Notes under the pieces: generated by a model
Databases searched by the model: none
Seen by the model: the letters and a program-made list of their open reading frames with translations, nothing else
What the model was told of the DNA's origin: nothing
Assembly: GCA_033060915.1 (NCBI GenBank)
Contig: CM065393.1
Location: forward strand, 1,696,501-1,760,500
DNA length: 64,000 nucleotides
From: Euryodendron excelsum
Taxonomy: Eukaryota; Streptophyta; Magnoliopsida; Ericales; Pentaphylacaceae
Reading direction: 5' to 3'
Made by a program: the position numbers and the translations under genes
Shown here: positions 1 through 10,878 of the stretch, piece by piece
Layout: each line of letters opens with the position of its first letter
Position numbering within the stretch: position 1 is the stretch's first letter

Positions 1-914
1 TTTTTGAAAAGAGAGTTTTTAGAAGGTGTAAAAACATCTCACTTCCTTAAAGCGATTCTAGCCATGAGAAGGCTAGAACCACTTTAAGAAAGTGGTTTTG
101 GAAAACAATAAGAATTGAACATATAGACCATAAAGGTCACTTTTAATGTAACACTTTTCTAAAGCAACCCTAGCCATGAAAAGGCTAGAATTACCCTAGG
201 ATTGTGATTTTGAAAACAAGTTTTTGAAAAAGAGATTTTGATGCAATTTTGAAAACAAGTTTGAAAACGATTTTGAAAACGAGTTCGAAAACGAATTTTG
301 GAAGATGCAAGATTATGATATGCACAATGCAGTTTTGGGGTCGTGAACATACAAGACTAAGGCTTCACCACATAACCAAGGGGGCCAGACCCACGTGGTC
401 TCTGGTTAGACTAGAAGAAAGCCCCCGACACGGTGACTCCCCAATAGCCCAATCCTACACATGGACCGGGAATCCCCTTGTTTCAAGCATGCAAAGAAAG
501 GGGGGGAAAGAGATGGGGGATTAAAATAGAGAAAACCCAGGTGGGTTAGAAGAGAGAAGAGAGAAGAGAGAGGGGGGAAGTGCGAAAATTTAAATGGAGA
601 ACCTACCTTGTATCTTGTTTATTTTGCGCGCCGTGCTGTCTTCGGTCTTTGTCTTGATCTTCACCTTCAGTCTTCAAGAGTTGTCTTCAAGTCTTGGATT
701 GCAACTCTTCAAGTCTTCAAAGGATGGTTGAAGGCCAATGTATGAGTGTATGGGGGTGTGTATGAGTGTATAGGAGGCTAGGGTTTGTGTAGGGTGGCTA
801 GGGTTTGGAAAACCTAGGGAAGCTAGGGTTTTTGAGGTGCTCGAGCTCTGTATATCGAATTATATGATTTTTAGATTGAGTTTGCGGATCCTTTTTACGC
901 TAGAAGAGGCTCTG

Positions 915-922
915 TATTTATA
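915..922 (-). promoter_or_regulatory. TATA box of LTR1
   Basis: Reads TATAAATA on the minus strand within CTATAAATACAGAGCC. The same context recurs in LTR2, LTR3, LTR5 and H4, which fixes the sense direction of the family. Short GGCGCC-containing palindromes lie just upstream. Confidence 0.6.
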
Positions 923-1319
923 GAGGTTGGACAATACTGGCGCCTGTTGCAGTGACGCCAGGCCAAAGTTTACTAGTGGCGCCAGCCAATTAGAAAATGT
1001 TTAAGGTCGGCAAGCAACGTATCTTTGACTAGATTTGGGCGCCTCTACTAGTGACTACCATGCAACTTTTAGCCTGACTTCACTAGGAGTGACTCCGAAA
1101 ACTCCGGGAATGATTTGAAGGAGCCGGGAATGACCCGGGTGGCCAGAAAGGAGCAGGAACACTTAAAATAGTGTTCTGAAGGTATTTAACTTGAGAAATG
1201 AGGATAAGATAGGTCGGAGAGGTTGACCGGGCCTTTAGGGGCAAAACAGTCAATCAGACCGAGAAGCTGCGGGGACAGACTCGGACTGTCCCGGAAGAAG
1301 ACTTGGGATCTGGAAACAT

Positions 1320-1740
1320 TATTCAGAATGTTCTCAGAGGTTGCTAGTTTGATTCCCAGAGCCGGCGTGGTCGGAAAAGGAGACCGGCCCACTAGGGGCA
1401 AAACGGTCATTTCGCACCAGGTTGGCCGGAACTGACTCGAAATGATCCAAAAAGGTAAAAGGAGGTTGAGAACACTATAAAAAGTAGTCTCAGGAGGTTA
1501 CCGTTTTGATACCCAGAGCCAATGTGGTCGAAAAAGGAAACCGGCCCACCAAGGGCAAAACAGTCATTTTGTACCGGGTTAGCCGGAACTGACTCGGAAT
1601 GACCCGGAAAGATAAAGGAAGGTTGAGAGTACTATAAAAAGCAATCTCAGAGGGTTACCGGTTTGATACCCAAAGCCGGTGTGGTTCCCAGGGCATTCGG
1701 ATGCCTAGGGGCAAAATGGTTATCTTGACCGAAAAGTCTC
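1320..1740. repeat. 157-bp tandem repeat in LTR1 U3
   Basis: The phrase CCGGAACTGACTCG recurs at 1426 and 1583, a period of 157 bp, with flanking blocks such as GGGGCAAAACGGTCAT and an ACTATAAAAAGTA segment in each unit. The same period is measured in LTR5 (24964 and 25121). It is part of the U3 region between the 81-bp array and the TATA box. Short ORFs across it are coincidental. Confidence 0.7.
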
Positions 1741-1938
1741 GGAAAAGGTCCAAAGGGCAATTTGGTCATTTTTCACCGAAGTGGGCTAACAGACACTGGT
1801 GTTGACCTGGGTTTTGAGTGTTTCCGCCACTCTAACGGCGGTCAACGTGACACAGGGGTTTGTTGCCAATTCCCTATATCAACCTATTTGAGAGTATTTC
1901 CGCTACTCTAACGGTTTTGTGAGAAGTTTCGCTACTCA

Positions 1939-2305
1939 GACCGTCTCGAGGAATAAACTGTCTCGAGAGAGGGATTGGAAAAGGGTCTTACTGTCTCTGA
2001 AGAGACGCGCCTGGAGTGGAACCGTCTCGAGAAATAAACTGTCTCGAGAGTAGGATTGGAAAGAGAACTTATCGTCTTCGAAGAGACGCGTTTGGGTTGG
2101 AACTGTCTCGAGGAATAAACTGTCTCGAGAGTGGGATTGGAAAGGGGACTTATTGTCTCCGAAGAGACGTGCCTGAATTGGAACCGTCTCGAGGAATAAA
2201 CTATCTCGAGAGAGGGATTGGAAAGGGGACTTATCGTCTCCGAAGAGACGCGCCTGGGTTGGAACCGTCTCGAGGAATAAACTGTCTCGAGAGTGGGGTT
2301 GGAAT
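1939..2305. repeat. 81-bp hairpin-bearing tandem array in LTR1
   Basis: About 4.5 units start at 1939, 2021, 2102, 2183 and 2264. Each has a segment ACCGTCTCGAGGAATAAACT, a second CTCGAG palindrome, and a near-perfect stem-loop of the type CGTCTCCGAAGAGACG. Because 81 is a multiple of three, artificial repeat-protein ORFs run through it on both strands. I do not regard them as genes. Confidence 0.85.
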
Positions 2306-2501
2306 CGAAAAGGAAAGGACAATGCCCCTAAGGGCATTTTGGTCATTTTGCCTCTATTTGGGCCTGACAGGCCTGCGAAACGATGGACAGACGGGATTTG
2401 GGCCTAGAGAATTGGTTTCGATAGGAATATGCCCACAATGACTTGAAAACAAGTCTGGACGAAGTGTAGACTGCTGAGCGGTCAAAAATGGGGTGCTTAC
2501 A

Positions 2502-2773
2502 GGTATCAAACCGGCAAGCCTTTAGAAACGTTCTGAATAATATTTCCAAATCTCGAGTCTTCTTCTGGGACATTCCGGGTCTGTCTTGGCAGCTTTCCGG
2601 CTTGATTGACCATTTCGCCCCTAACGGCCTGATCAATCATTCCAACACATCCTATCTTCATTTTTCAAGTCAAATACCTCTGGGACAGTGTTCTAAGTGT
2701 TCTTACCCTTTTTCCGGCCTTCTGGGTCATTCCCGGTCTCTCGACTCCTTCCCGGACTTTTCGGAGTCACTCC
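2502..2773 (+). mobile_element. Copy H, segment 1 (giant LTR, U3 part)
   Basis: This piece reads in the opposite sense to LTR1 and LTR2 and matches the U3 of LTR3 around 10400-10660 (for example the CTCGAGTCTTCTTC block). It ends GGAGTCACTCC and resumes at 8132 with ACTCCTAGTGAAGCC, which is continuous in other copies. It is therefore part of the LTR that received LTR1 and LTR2. The segments together form H (2502-2773, 8132-8608, 14358-17341), whose left end is outside the window. Confidence 0.8.
2769..2773. repeat. Target-site duplication ACTCC, left
   Basis: ACTCC directly precedes the TGTCGTGCCC terminus of LTR2 and is repeated at 8132-8136 after its other end. A 5-bp duplication is usual for LTR retroelement integration. 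Confidence 0.85.
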
Positions 2774-3599
2774 TGTCGTGCCCAGATTTTTTGCACTCGT
2801 GGAATACACACACAAGTGGGAAAAACACTGTACTTTCTCGTTAGAACTCACCCTCCTAAAAGAATGAGTGCGATTAGGTTTGAATTGAAAATAAGTTTGA
2901 ATAAAGGGTTTTTGAAAAAGATTCGGAGTCGCCACCTAACTTGATTAAGGTGAGTTAGGTTACCTAAAAACTAAGCATAGTCCGAAAACTACACTTAAGG
3001 TTTTTGGAAAACGATTTTGAAAAATACCACCTCAACAAAGGGTTTTTAAGAAAAACAGGTTGTTTGGCAACCTTTGGAAAACATTTAGCCCTTTTTTTAG
3101 AAAAATAACTCCTTTTGGTCTTTAAAAACAGTGATCTAAGTTCGGAGGTTAGTTACGTGTAGGGAAGACGCACTAAGCCATCACCCTACCCCGCCCTTTC
3201 GGTACCTACATGTCAATCTACCCTAGATTCACCTATGAGAGTCTTCGACTAATTATAGTTCAATCCTATCTACTTTGAAAAACAGTGTTTGAAAACTAAC
3301 ATGATGCATGATATGCAAGTGCAAATTAGGAGAATTGAAAAATAGATTTGGAAATAAATTTGAAAAGAATTTGATTTGAAAATAGATTTGAAGAGATAGA
3401 ATTGAAATTGGAAAGTTTGAAAATTGGAAGTAAAAATTTAAAAATAGAAATTTTGAAAATAGATTAGAATTTGAGATTTGAAAACCGCACCCATGAGGAT
3501 GGAATTGAAAGTTGAAAAGTGTTGTGATCGCACCTATGAAGGTTGCCTATGTATCCCTTTGGGGGAATCAGGTCAGTCGTAGTTCGGACCGGAGTCCGA

Positions 3600-5450
3600 T
3601 TGAAAAGAGAAGAGTTGATTTGAAGAAAGAGATTGAATTGAAAATTGGATTTGATTTGAGATTAGAAAAGGAGATTGGAAATTGAAATTGAAAATATTGG
3701 ACTTGCTTTGGAAAGATTGATTTTGGAAAGACTTGATTTTAGGAAACCTAGACTTAAGAAAGAGAAGAGACTTAGAAAATATTTGACTTGACTTGGAAGG
3801 TTTAGGAAATTAGGGAAGATTGGATTTAGGAAATGTTTGAATTAGGAAAGGTTCGATTTAGGAAGGTTTTAAAATTAGGAAAGTTTCAACTTAGGAAAGT
3901 TTTGAATTTGGAATGTTTCAACTTTAGGAAAGTTTTGAATTAAGAAAGTTTCGAATTAGGAAAGTTTTCCAATTAGGAAATTTTTTGAAATAGGGAAGTT
4001 TTGAAAATTGGAAAATTTCGAGTGTAGAAAGTTTTCGAAACAGGAAAGGTTTTAAGATTAGGAAAGTTCCCAAATTAGGAAAGTTTTGAAAATCGGAAAG
4101 TTTTGAATTTAGAAATGTTTTAAATTAGGAAAAGTCTAGTTTAAGAAAGGCTTAGAATTTGGAAAGTTTCAAATTAAGAAAGTTTTGAATTTTGGAATGT
4201 TTGAAAACGAGGAAGTTTTGAAAATAAGAAAGTTTCGTTTTGGGAAAGGTTAGAAAAAGGAAAGTTTTCAGTTTAGGAAATGTTTGAATTAAGAAAGTTT
4301 TGTGTTTAGAAAAGCCTTAGATTTAGAAAAATTTTGAAGTTTTGGAAAGTTTAGAACTTTGGAGAGATTTAGGTTTAGAAAGATTTAACTTGAGAAAGTT
4401 TTAAATTTAGAAAGTTTTGATTTTAGAAAGATTTGAAATTTAGAAAGTTTAAGATTTAGAAAGTTTGAGAGTTTGAATTTTAGAAAATCTTGAAATTAGG
4501 AAAGGTTTGAGTTTGGGAAAAGTTTGAAAACTTAGGTTTGAAAAGTTAAGATTTGAAAAGAAGGTAGAATTAAGAAAGGGTTGAATTAGGAAAGATTTGA
4601 AAGTTGAATTTTAAAATTTAGGAAATATTTTTTATGTTCAAGTTTTTGGAAACTTAAGGTTTAGGAAAGTGGAAGTTTAGGAAGGATTTGAATTAGGAAA
4701 GATTTGGATTTGGAAAGGATTGGATTTGGTTTCTAAAAGAAAAGATTTGATTTTGTTTTCAAAAATGGAGGACGGGATCTAGTTTCCTAAATGGGGAGAT
4801 TTGATTCAGTTTCCTAAAGGGAAGGTAGGATTTGGCAAGGATTTGGAAAAGGAGATTCTAGAAACCCTAGTTTTGAAAAATTATAGTTTTGACGTAGAAA
4901 ATAGGTTTTGAAAACATGTATAGTTTGGATGTGAAAACAAGAGGTTTTAGAAACCTAGATTTGGGCAAAGTTTGAAAATCATGTTTTTGGAAAGAAAATT
5001 AGGGTTTCCTAATTGTGGGCTCTAAGGCTTGACTTGGGCTCTAACAAAAGAGTTTTTGAAAATTGTGTTTTTGGAAATGAAGGTTTTCTGGAAAGGGAAT
5101 CCTAGGGAGGAATTTTTGGAAAGTGAATTTGGAAAAAAAGTTTTTGGAAAGATTTTTAGAAAGAGGGAGTTTTTGGAAAGATTTTTGGAAAGAGAGTTTT
5201 TTTTTTAGAAAGATTTTTGGAAGGAGATTGTTGGAGAGAGTTTTTTTAGGAAAGTGAATTTAGGGAGTGTTTTTAGAAAGTGAATTTTGAGGAAAAAAGA
5301 TTTTGGAGAGGAGTTGAAAAAGAGAGTTTTGAAAAATAGATTCTGGAAGGGAGTTTTTGAAAACAATTTTGAAGAGGAGAGTTTTAGGAAAGTATGTTGA
5401 AAAAGAAATTTTTAGGAAGAGATTTTTGAAGAGAGAGAGTTTTGGAAAGT
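3600..5450. repeat. Degenerate AG-rich short-word repeat region of LTR2
   Basis: Nearly 1.9 kb is composed of loosely repeated words such as AATTAGGAAAGTTTTGA, spaced about 12-20 bp apart with no fixed period. The same region occurs in LTR3 (11750-13400, CT-rich strand), H (14880-16400) and LTR5 (21830-23500). It has strong strand asymmetry (purines on the plus strand here). I see no coding content. Confidence 0.7.
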
Positions 5451-6331
5451 ATAAAAACGTCTCACTTTCCTAAAGCGATTCTAACCATAAAAGGGCTAGA
5501 ATCACTTTAAGAAAGTGGTTTTGGAAAGCAATAAGATTTGCAAATATAGACCAAGAAGGTCACTTTTAATGTAACACTTTCTTAAAGCAACCCTAGCCAT
5601 GGAAAGGCTAGAATCACCCTAGAATTGTGGTTTTGAAAAAAAGTTTTTGAAAAAGAGATTTTGATGCAATTTTGAAAACAAGTTTGAAAACGAGTTCGAA
5701 AACGAATTTTGGAAGATGCAAGACTATGATATGCACAATGCAATTTGGGGTCGTGAACATACAAGGCTAAGGCTTCACCACATAATCAAGGGGGCCGGAC
5801 CCACGTGGTCTTTGGTTAGACTAGAAGAAAACCCTCGACACGGTGACTCTCCAATAGCCCAATCCTACACATGGACCGGGAATCCCCTTGTTTCAAGCAT
5901 GCAAAGAAAGGGGGGGAAAGAGATGGGGGATTAAAATAGAGAAAACCCAAGTGGGTTAGGAGAGAGAAGAGAGAGGGGGGAAGTACGGAAATTTAAATAG
6001 GAAGCCTACCGTATGTCTTCTTTATTTTGCGCGCCTTGCTTGTCTTCAGTCTTCGGTCTTCGTCTTGATCTTCATCTTCAACTTCAATCCTCAAGAGTTG
6101 TCTTCAAGCTTTGGACTGTAGCTCTTCAAATCTTCAAAGGATGGTTGAAGGCTAGTGTATGAGTGTATGGGGATGTATAGGAGTGTATATGAGACTAGGG
6201 TTTGTGTATGGTGGCTAGGGTTTGGAGAACCTAAGGAGGCTAGGGTTTAGGGAGTGCTCAAGCTCTGTATATCGAAATATAGGATTCTTAGGTTAAGTTT
6301 GCAGACCCTTTTCATGTTGAATGAGGCTCTG

Positions 6332-6339
6332 TATTTATA
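6332..6339 (-). promoter_or_regulatory. TATA box of LTR2
   Basis: TATAAATA on the minus strand in the same context as the other copies, followed in sense by the conserved segment containing CGATATACAGAGCT near 6265-6285. Confidence 0.6.
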
Positions 6340-7407
6340 GAGGTTGGACAAACCTGGCGCCTGTTGCAGTAGCGCCAGGGCAAAATTACTCTTAGCGCCA
6401 CTAAGAGTGGCGCTAGGCCAATTCTTGGCTTGGCACCACTACTAGTGGCGCCAGCCAGTTAGGAAACTTTATAAGTCGGCAAGCAACGTATTTTTGACTA
6501 GATTTGGGCGCCTGTACTAGTGACTACCATGCAATTTTAGTCTGGCTTCACTAGGAGTGACTCCGGAAAGTCCGGGAATGATTTGGAGGAGCCGGGAATT
6601 ACCCGGAAGGCCGGAAAGAAGCAGGAACACTTAAAATAGTGTCCTGGAGGTATTTGATTTGAAAAGTGAGGATAAGATGTGTCGAAAAGGTTGACCGGGC
6701 CCTTAGGGGCAAAACGATCAATCAGACTGGGAAGCTACCGAGGCGAACTCGGACAGTCCCGGAAGAAGACTTGGGATCTGGAAACATTATTTAGAATGTT
6801 CCCAAAAGTTTCCGGTTTGATTCTCAGAGCCCGCGTGGTCGGAAAAGGAAACCGGCCCACCAGAGGCAAAACGGTCATTTTGTACCGGGTTTGCCGGAAC
6901 TGACTCGGAATGATCCGGAAAGGTAAAGGAAGGTTGAGAACACTATAAAAAGTAGTCTCAGAAGGTTACCGGTTTGATACCCAGAGCCGGTGTGGTCGAA
7001 GAAGGAGACCAGCCCTCTAGGGGCAAAACGATCATTTTGTACCAGGTTAGTCGGAACTGACTCGGAATGATCCGGAAAGGTAAAAGAAGGTTGAGAACAC
7101 TATAAAAAGTATTCTCGGGATATTACCGGTTTGATACCCAGAGCCGGTGTGGTTCCCGGGGCATTCGGATGCTTAGGGGTAAAATGGTCATCTTGACCGG
7201 AAAGTCTCGAAAAAGGTCCAAGTGATAGTTTGGTCATTTTTCACCAAAGTGGGTTAACAAACACTGGTGTTGACCTGGGTTTTGAGTGTTTCCGCCACTC
7301 TAACGGCGGTCGTCGTGACACAGGGGTTTGTTGCCAATTCCTTATATCGGACTATTTGTGAGTATTTCCGCTACTCTAACAATTTTGTGAGTAGTTTCAC
7401 TACTCGG

Positions 7408-7945
7408 ACCGTCTCGAGGAATAAACTGTCTTGGGAGAGGGATTGGAAAGGGGACTTACCGTCTCTGAAGAGATGTGCCTGAATTGGAACCGTCTCGAGG
7501 AATAAACTGTCTTGAGAGTGGGATTGGAAAAGGGACTTATCATCTCTGAAGAGACGTGCCTGGAATGGAACCGTCTCGAGGAATAAACTGTCTCGAGAGT
7601 GGGATTATAAAGGGGTCTTACCATCTCCGAAGAGACGTGCCTGGATTGGAACCGTCACGAGGAATAAACTATCTCGAGAGTGGGATTGGAAAGGGGTCTT
7701 ACCATCTCCGAGGAGACGTGCCTAGATTGGAACTGTCTCGAAGAATAAACTGTCTCGAGAGTGAGATTGGAAAGGGGTCTTACCGTCTCCGAAGAGACGT
7801 GCCTGGATTGGAACCGTCTTGAGGAATAAACTGTCTCGAGAGAGGGATTGGAAAGGGGTCTTACCGTCTTTGAAAAGACGTGCCTGGATTGGAACCGTCT
7901 CGAGGAATAAACTGTCTCGAGAGAGGGATTGGAAACGGAAAGGAA
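7408..7945. repeat. 81-bp hairpin-bearing tandem array in LTR2
   Basis: About 6.6 units start at 7408, 7489, 7570 and onward at 81-bp spacing. Units contain ACTGTCTCGAGAG and a stem-loop such as CGTCTCCGAAGAGACG. Copy number differs from LTR1 (about 4.5), LTR3 (about 9.5) and LTR5 (about 2-3), so the array expands or contracts after duplication of the element. Predicted short proteins in it are only translations of the repeat. Confidence 0.85.
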
Positions 7946-8131
7946 AGGACAATGCGCTTAAGGGCATTTTGGTCAATTTGCCTCTATTTGGGCCTAACAG
8001 GCCCGTGAAACGACGGAAAGACGGAATTTGGACCTAGAGAAGTGGTTTCGATTGGAATATGCCCATAATAACTTGAAAACAAGTCTGGACGGAGTGTAGA
8101 CTGCCGAGCGGTCAAAAATGGGGTGCTTACA

Positions 8132-8136
8132 ACTCC
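8132..8136. repeat. Target-site duplication ACTCC, right
   Basis: Matches 2769-2773 and directly follows the GCTTACA terminus of LTR2. Confidence 0.85.
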
Positions 8137-8236
8137 TAGTGAAGCCAGGCTAAAAATTGCATGGTAGTCACTAGTACAGGCGCCCAAATCTTCTCAAGAT
8201 ACGTTGCTTGCTGACTTACAAAGTTTCCTAACTGGC

Positions 8237-8259
8237 TGGCGCCACTAGTAGTGGCGCCA
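8237..8259. repeat. Perfect GGCGCC palindrome
   Basis: Two 11-bp arms, TGGCGCCACTA and its reverse complement, surround a single central G. Related imperfect versions sit upstream of the TATA box in LTR2 (about 6425-6455), LTR3 (about 10764-10860) and LTR5 (about 24460-24520), so the motif belongs to the U3 of the family. Confidence 0.85.
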
Positions 8260-8603
8260 AGAGGTAATTTGGCCTGACGCCAAAAGGGTCCGTAAACTCA
8301 GTCTAAAAACCCTAATATTCGATATACAGAGCTCGAACACTCCCTAAACCCTACCTTCCCTAGGTTTTCCAAACCCTAGCCTCTATACACTCATACACAC
8401 TCCTATACACTTATACACTAGCCTTCAACCCTCATTTGAAGACTTAAAGGGCTGCAATCTGAATGTTCAAAGATTGAAGTGAAGATTGAAGCAAGATAAG
8501 CAAAGCAAAGCGTGTGAAACTAAGCAAAATAAAGAACAAGACAAGGTAGGCTTTCTCTTTAAGTTTCTGCATTTCCCCCTCTCTTTTCTCTCTCCTAACC
8601 TAC

Positions 8604-8608
8604 TTGGG
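8604..8608. repeat. Target-site duplication TTGGG, left
   Basis: TTGGG at 8604-8608 precedes the TGTAAG terminus of LTR3 and is repeated at 14358-14362 after its GCGCGACA end. Confidence 0.9.
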
Positions 8609-8799
8609 TGTAAGAACCCTATTTTTTACCGCTTGGCAGTCTACACTCCGTCCAGACTTGTACTCAAGTCAATATGGATGTATTCTAATCGAAACCAACT
8701 CTCTAAGTCTAAATCCCGTCTGTCCATCGCTTCGCGGGCTCACCAGGCCTAAATAGAGGCAGAATGACCAAAATGCCCTTAGGGGCATTGTCCTTTCCA

Positions 8800-9575
8800 A
8801 TTCTAATCCCTCTCTCGAGACAGTTTATTCCTCGAGACGGTTCCAAATCAGGCACGTTTTTCCGAAGATGGTAAGTCCCCTTTCCAATTCCAACCCCTCT
8901 CTCGAGACAGTTTATTCCTCAAGAGGGTCCCAAATTAGGCACGTCTTTTCGGAGACGTAAGACCCCTTTCCAATCCCTCTCTCGAGACAATTTATTTCTC
9001 GAGACGGTTCCAAATTAGGCACGTCTTTCTGAAGACAATAAGACCCTTTTCCAATCCCTCTCTCGAGATAGTTTATTCCTCGAGACGGTTCCAAATCAAG
9101 CACGTTTTTCCGAAGACGATAAGACCCCTTTCCAATCCCTCTCTTGAGACAGTTTATTTCTCGAGAAGGTTCCAAATCAGGCACATCTTTCCAAAGACGA
9201 TAAGACCCCTTTCCAATCCCTCTCTCGAGACAGTTCTAAATCAGGCACGTCTTTCTAAAGATGATAAGACCCCTTTCCAATCCCTCTCTCGAGGTAGTTT
9301 ACTCCTCGAGACGGTTTCAAATCAGGCGTGTCTTTCCGAAGACGGTAAGTCCCCTTTCCAATTCCAATCCCTCTCTTGAGACAGTTAATTCCTCGAGACA
9401 GTTCCAAATCAGGCGCGTGTTTTCGAAGACGGTAAGTCCCCTTTCCAATTCCAATCCTTCTCTCTAGACAGTTTATTCCTCGAGACGGTTCCAAATCAGG
9501 CACATTTTTTCGAAGATGATAAGACTCCTTTCCAATCCCTCTCTCGAGACAGTTTATTCCTCGAGACGGTCCAAC
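8800..9575. repeat. 81-bp hairpin-bearing tandem array in LTR3
   Basis: About 9.5 units in the opposite orientation to those of LTR1 and LTR2, the largest array in the window. Each unit carries CTCTCGAGACAGTTTATTCC and a GTCTTTCCGAAGAC-like stem-loop. Several units have an extra AATTCC insertion, so unit length varies from 81 to about 90 bp. Confidence 0.85.
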
Positions 9576-10870
9576 ATGTTTTTCAAAGAAAACTTCTTCG
9601 AAACGGTAAGTCCCTTTAAACCTGTCGACCTGGACGAGACCCCAAGTTCCCCAGATGGTAGAACGGTCCACCTTTGGCGCCCGCTAGCCCACCAATGCAG
9701 AAATGTCCGTTTAGGCACGCCTTCCGATAAAGTTGACTTCTCAGGCACTAAGTCCCCTTTAGCAACTTCCCAAGATTAGGCAGTCACGGGAATGGTCGCG
9801 AACCGTTAGAGTAATGGAAATACTTGCAAACATCACAATCGTCAGAGTAATGGAAATACTCGTAAATAGGTCGATGTAGGGAATTGCCAACAAATCCCTG
9901 TGTCACGACGACCGCCGTCAGAGTGGAGGAAACACTCAAAACCCAGGTCAACACCAGTGCCTGCTAGCCCACTTCAGTGAAAAATGACTAAACTGTCCCT
10001 TGAGCCTTTTCCGAGACTTTCTGGTCAAGATGACCATTCTGCCCCTAGGCATCCAAACGCCTCGGGAACCATATCGGCTTTGGGTATCAAACCAGTAACC
10101 TTCTGATATTACTTCTTATAGTATTCTCAACCTTCCTCTACCTTTCCGAATCATTCAGAGTCAATTCTGGCAGACCCGGTGCAAAATGACCGTTTTGCCC
10201 CTGGAGGGTCGGTCACCTTTTCCGACACACCGACTCTGGGTATCAAACTAGTAACTTCCCGAGAATGCTTTTTATAGTGTCCTCAACCTTTTTTTATCTT
10301 TTCGGATCATTCCGAGTCAGTTCCGGCAAACCCAGTGCGAAATGACCATTTTTTCCCTGATGGGCCGGTCACCTTTTTCGACCACACCGGCTCTAGAAAT
10401 CATACCAGCAACCTTTGGGAACATTCTAAATAATGTTTTCAAATCTCGAGTCTTCTTCCGGGACAGTCCGAGTTCGTCCCGGTCGCTTTTCGGCCCGATA
10501 GACCGTTTTGCCCCTAAAGGCCCGATCTACCCTTCCGACACATCCTATCTTTATTTTCCAAGTCAAATACCTCTGGGACACTATTTTAAGTGTTCCTGCA
10601 TTTTTCCAGCCTTCCGGGCCATTCCTGGTCCCTTAAATCATTCATGGACTTTCTGAAGTCACTCCTAGTGAAGGTAGGCTAAAAATTACATGGTAGTCAC
10701 TAGTACAAGCGCCCAAATCTAGTAAAAAATACATTGCTTGCTGACCTTAAATATTTCCTAAATGGCTGGCACCACTACCAGTGGCACCAAGCCAAAAAAT
10801 GGCTTGCAGTGGCGCCAGTGTAATGTTTGGTTTAGCGCCACTGCAACAAGCGCCAGTGCATTCCTCTCTC

Positions 10871-10878
10871 TATAAATA
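10871..10878 (+). promoter_or_regulatory. TATA box of LTR3
   Basis: TATAAATA in CTCTATAAATACAAAGCC, downstream of GGCGCC-type palindromes and about 2.26 kb from the LTR start. That spacing implies an unusually long U3. Confidence 0.65.

Larger units (their letters stand above)
1..2501 (-). mobile_element. LTR1: giant gypsy-type LTR, partial (left end outside window)
   Basis: This is the terminal part of a very long LTR whose sense direction, judged from its TATA box, is the minus strand. In sense it starts at 2501 with TGTAAGCACCCC. It contains the 81-bp array (about 1939-2305), two to three copies of a 157-bp repeat (about 1320-1740), a TATA box near 915-922 and the beginning of a long region of short AG-rich repeats (1-580). 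The host sequence after 2501 begins GGTAT and reads as an antiparallel copy of the same LTR family, so LTR1 was inserted into copy H. The left target duplication lies outside the window, so whether it is a solo LTR or part of a full element cannot be decided here. Confidence 0.8.
2774..8131 (-). mobile_element. LTR2: complete giant solo LTR (5,358 bp)
   Basis: On the plus strand it runs TGTCGTGCCC to GGGTGCTTACA and is flanked on both sides by ACTCC, so it is a complete solo LTR with no internal region. In sense (minus) it has U3 with an 81-bp array (7408-7945) and 157-bp repeats, a TATA box at 6332-6339, and a long R-U5 region. About 2 kb of that region (3600-5450) consists of degenerate repeats built from TTAGGAAAGTTT-like words. 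Conserved family blocks lie at 3526-3592 and near 2890-2965. The length is far beyond that of ordinary plant LTRs and in the range known for Ogre/Tat-type gypsy elements. Lineage is inference, as no coding domain is attached. Confidence 0.85.
8132..8608 (+). mobile_element. Copy H, segment 2 (giant LTR, promoter region lacking TATA)
   Basis: It begins with the target copy ACTCC, continues the sequence interrupted at 2773, and ends CTAACCTACTTGGG just before LTR3. It corresponds to LTR3 10660-11258. Between a GACGCC at about 8276 and GGGTCCG at about 8286 it lacks the roughly 80-bp stretch that holds the TATA box in LTR3, so this copy has lost its core promoter. A perfect 23-bp palindrome lies at 8237-8259. 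Confidence 0.8.

Noticed and set aside
249..524. ORFs in the end of the CT/AG-rich half of the LTRs (also 5582-5934, 23640-23834, 14235-14492)
   Set aside because: The same noncoding LTR segment is repeated in each copy, with stops and indels differing between copies. No domain.
2016..2441. ORF with repeated PSRGINCLESGIGKG-type units (also at 7556-7822, 8912-9184, 9255-9671 and opposite strands)
   Set aside because: It is a translation of the 81-bp DNA array, whose length is a multiple of three. Open frames appear on both strands, copy number varies, and there is no start or splice context. Not a repeat protein.
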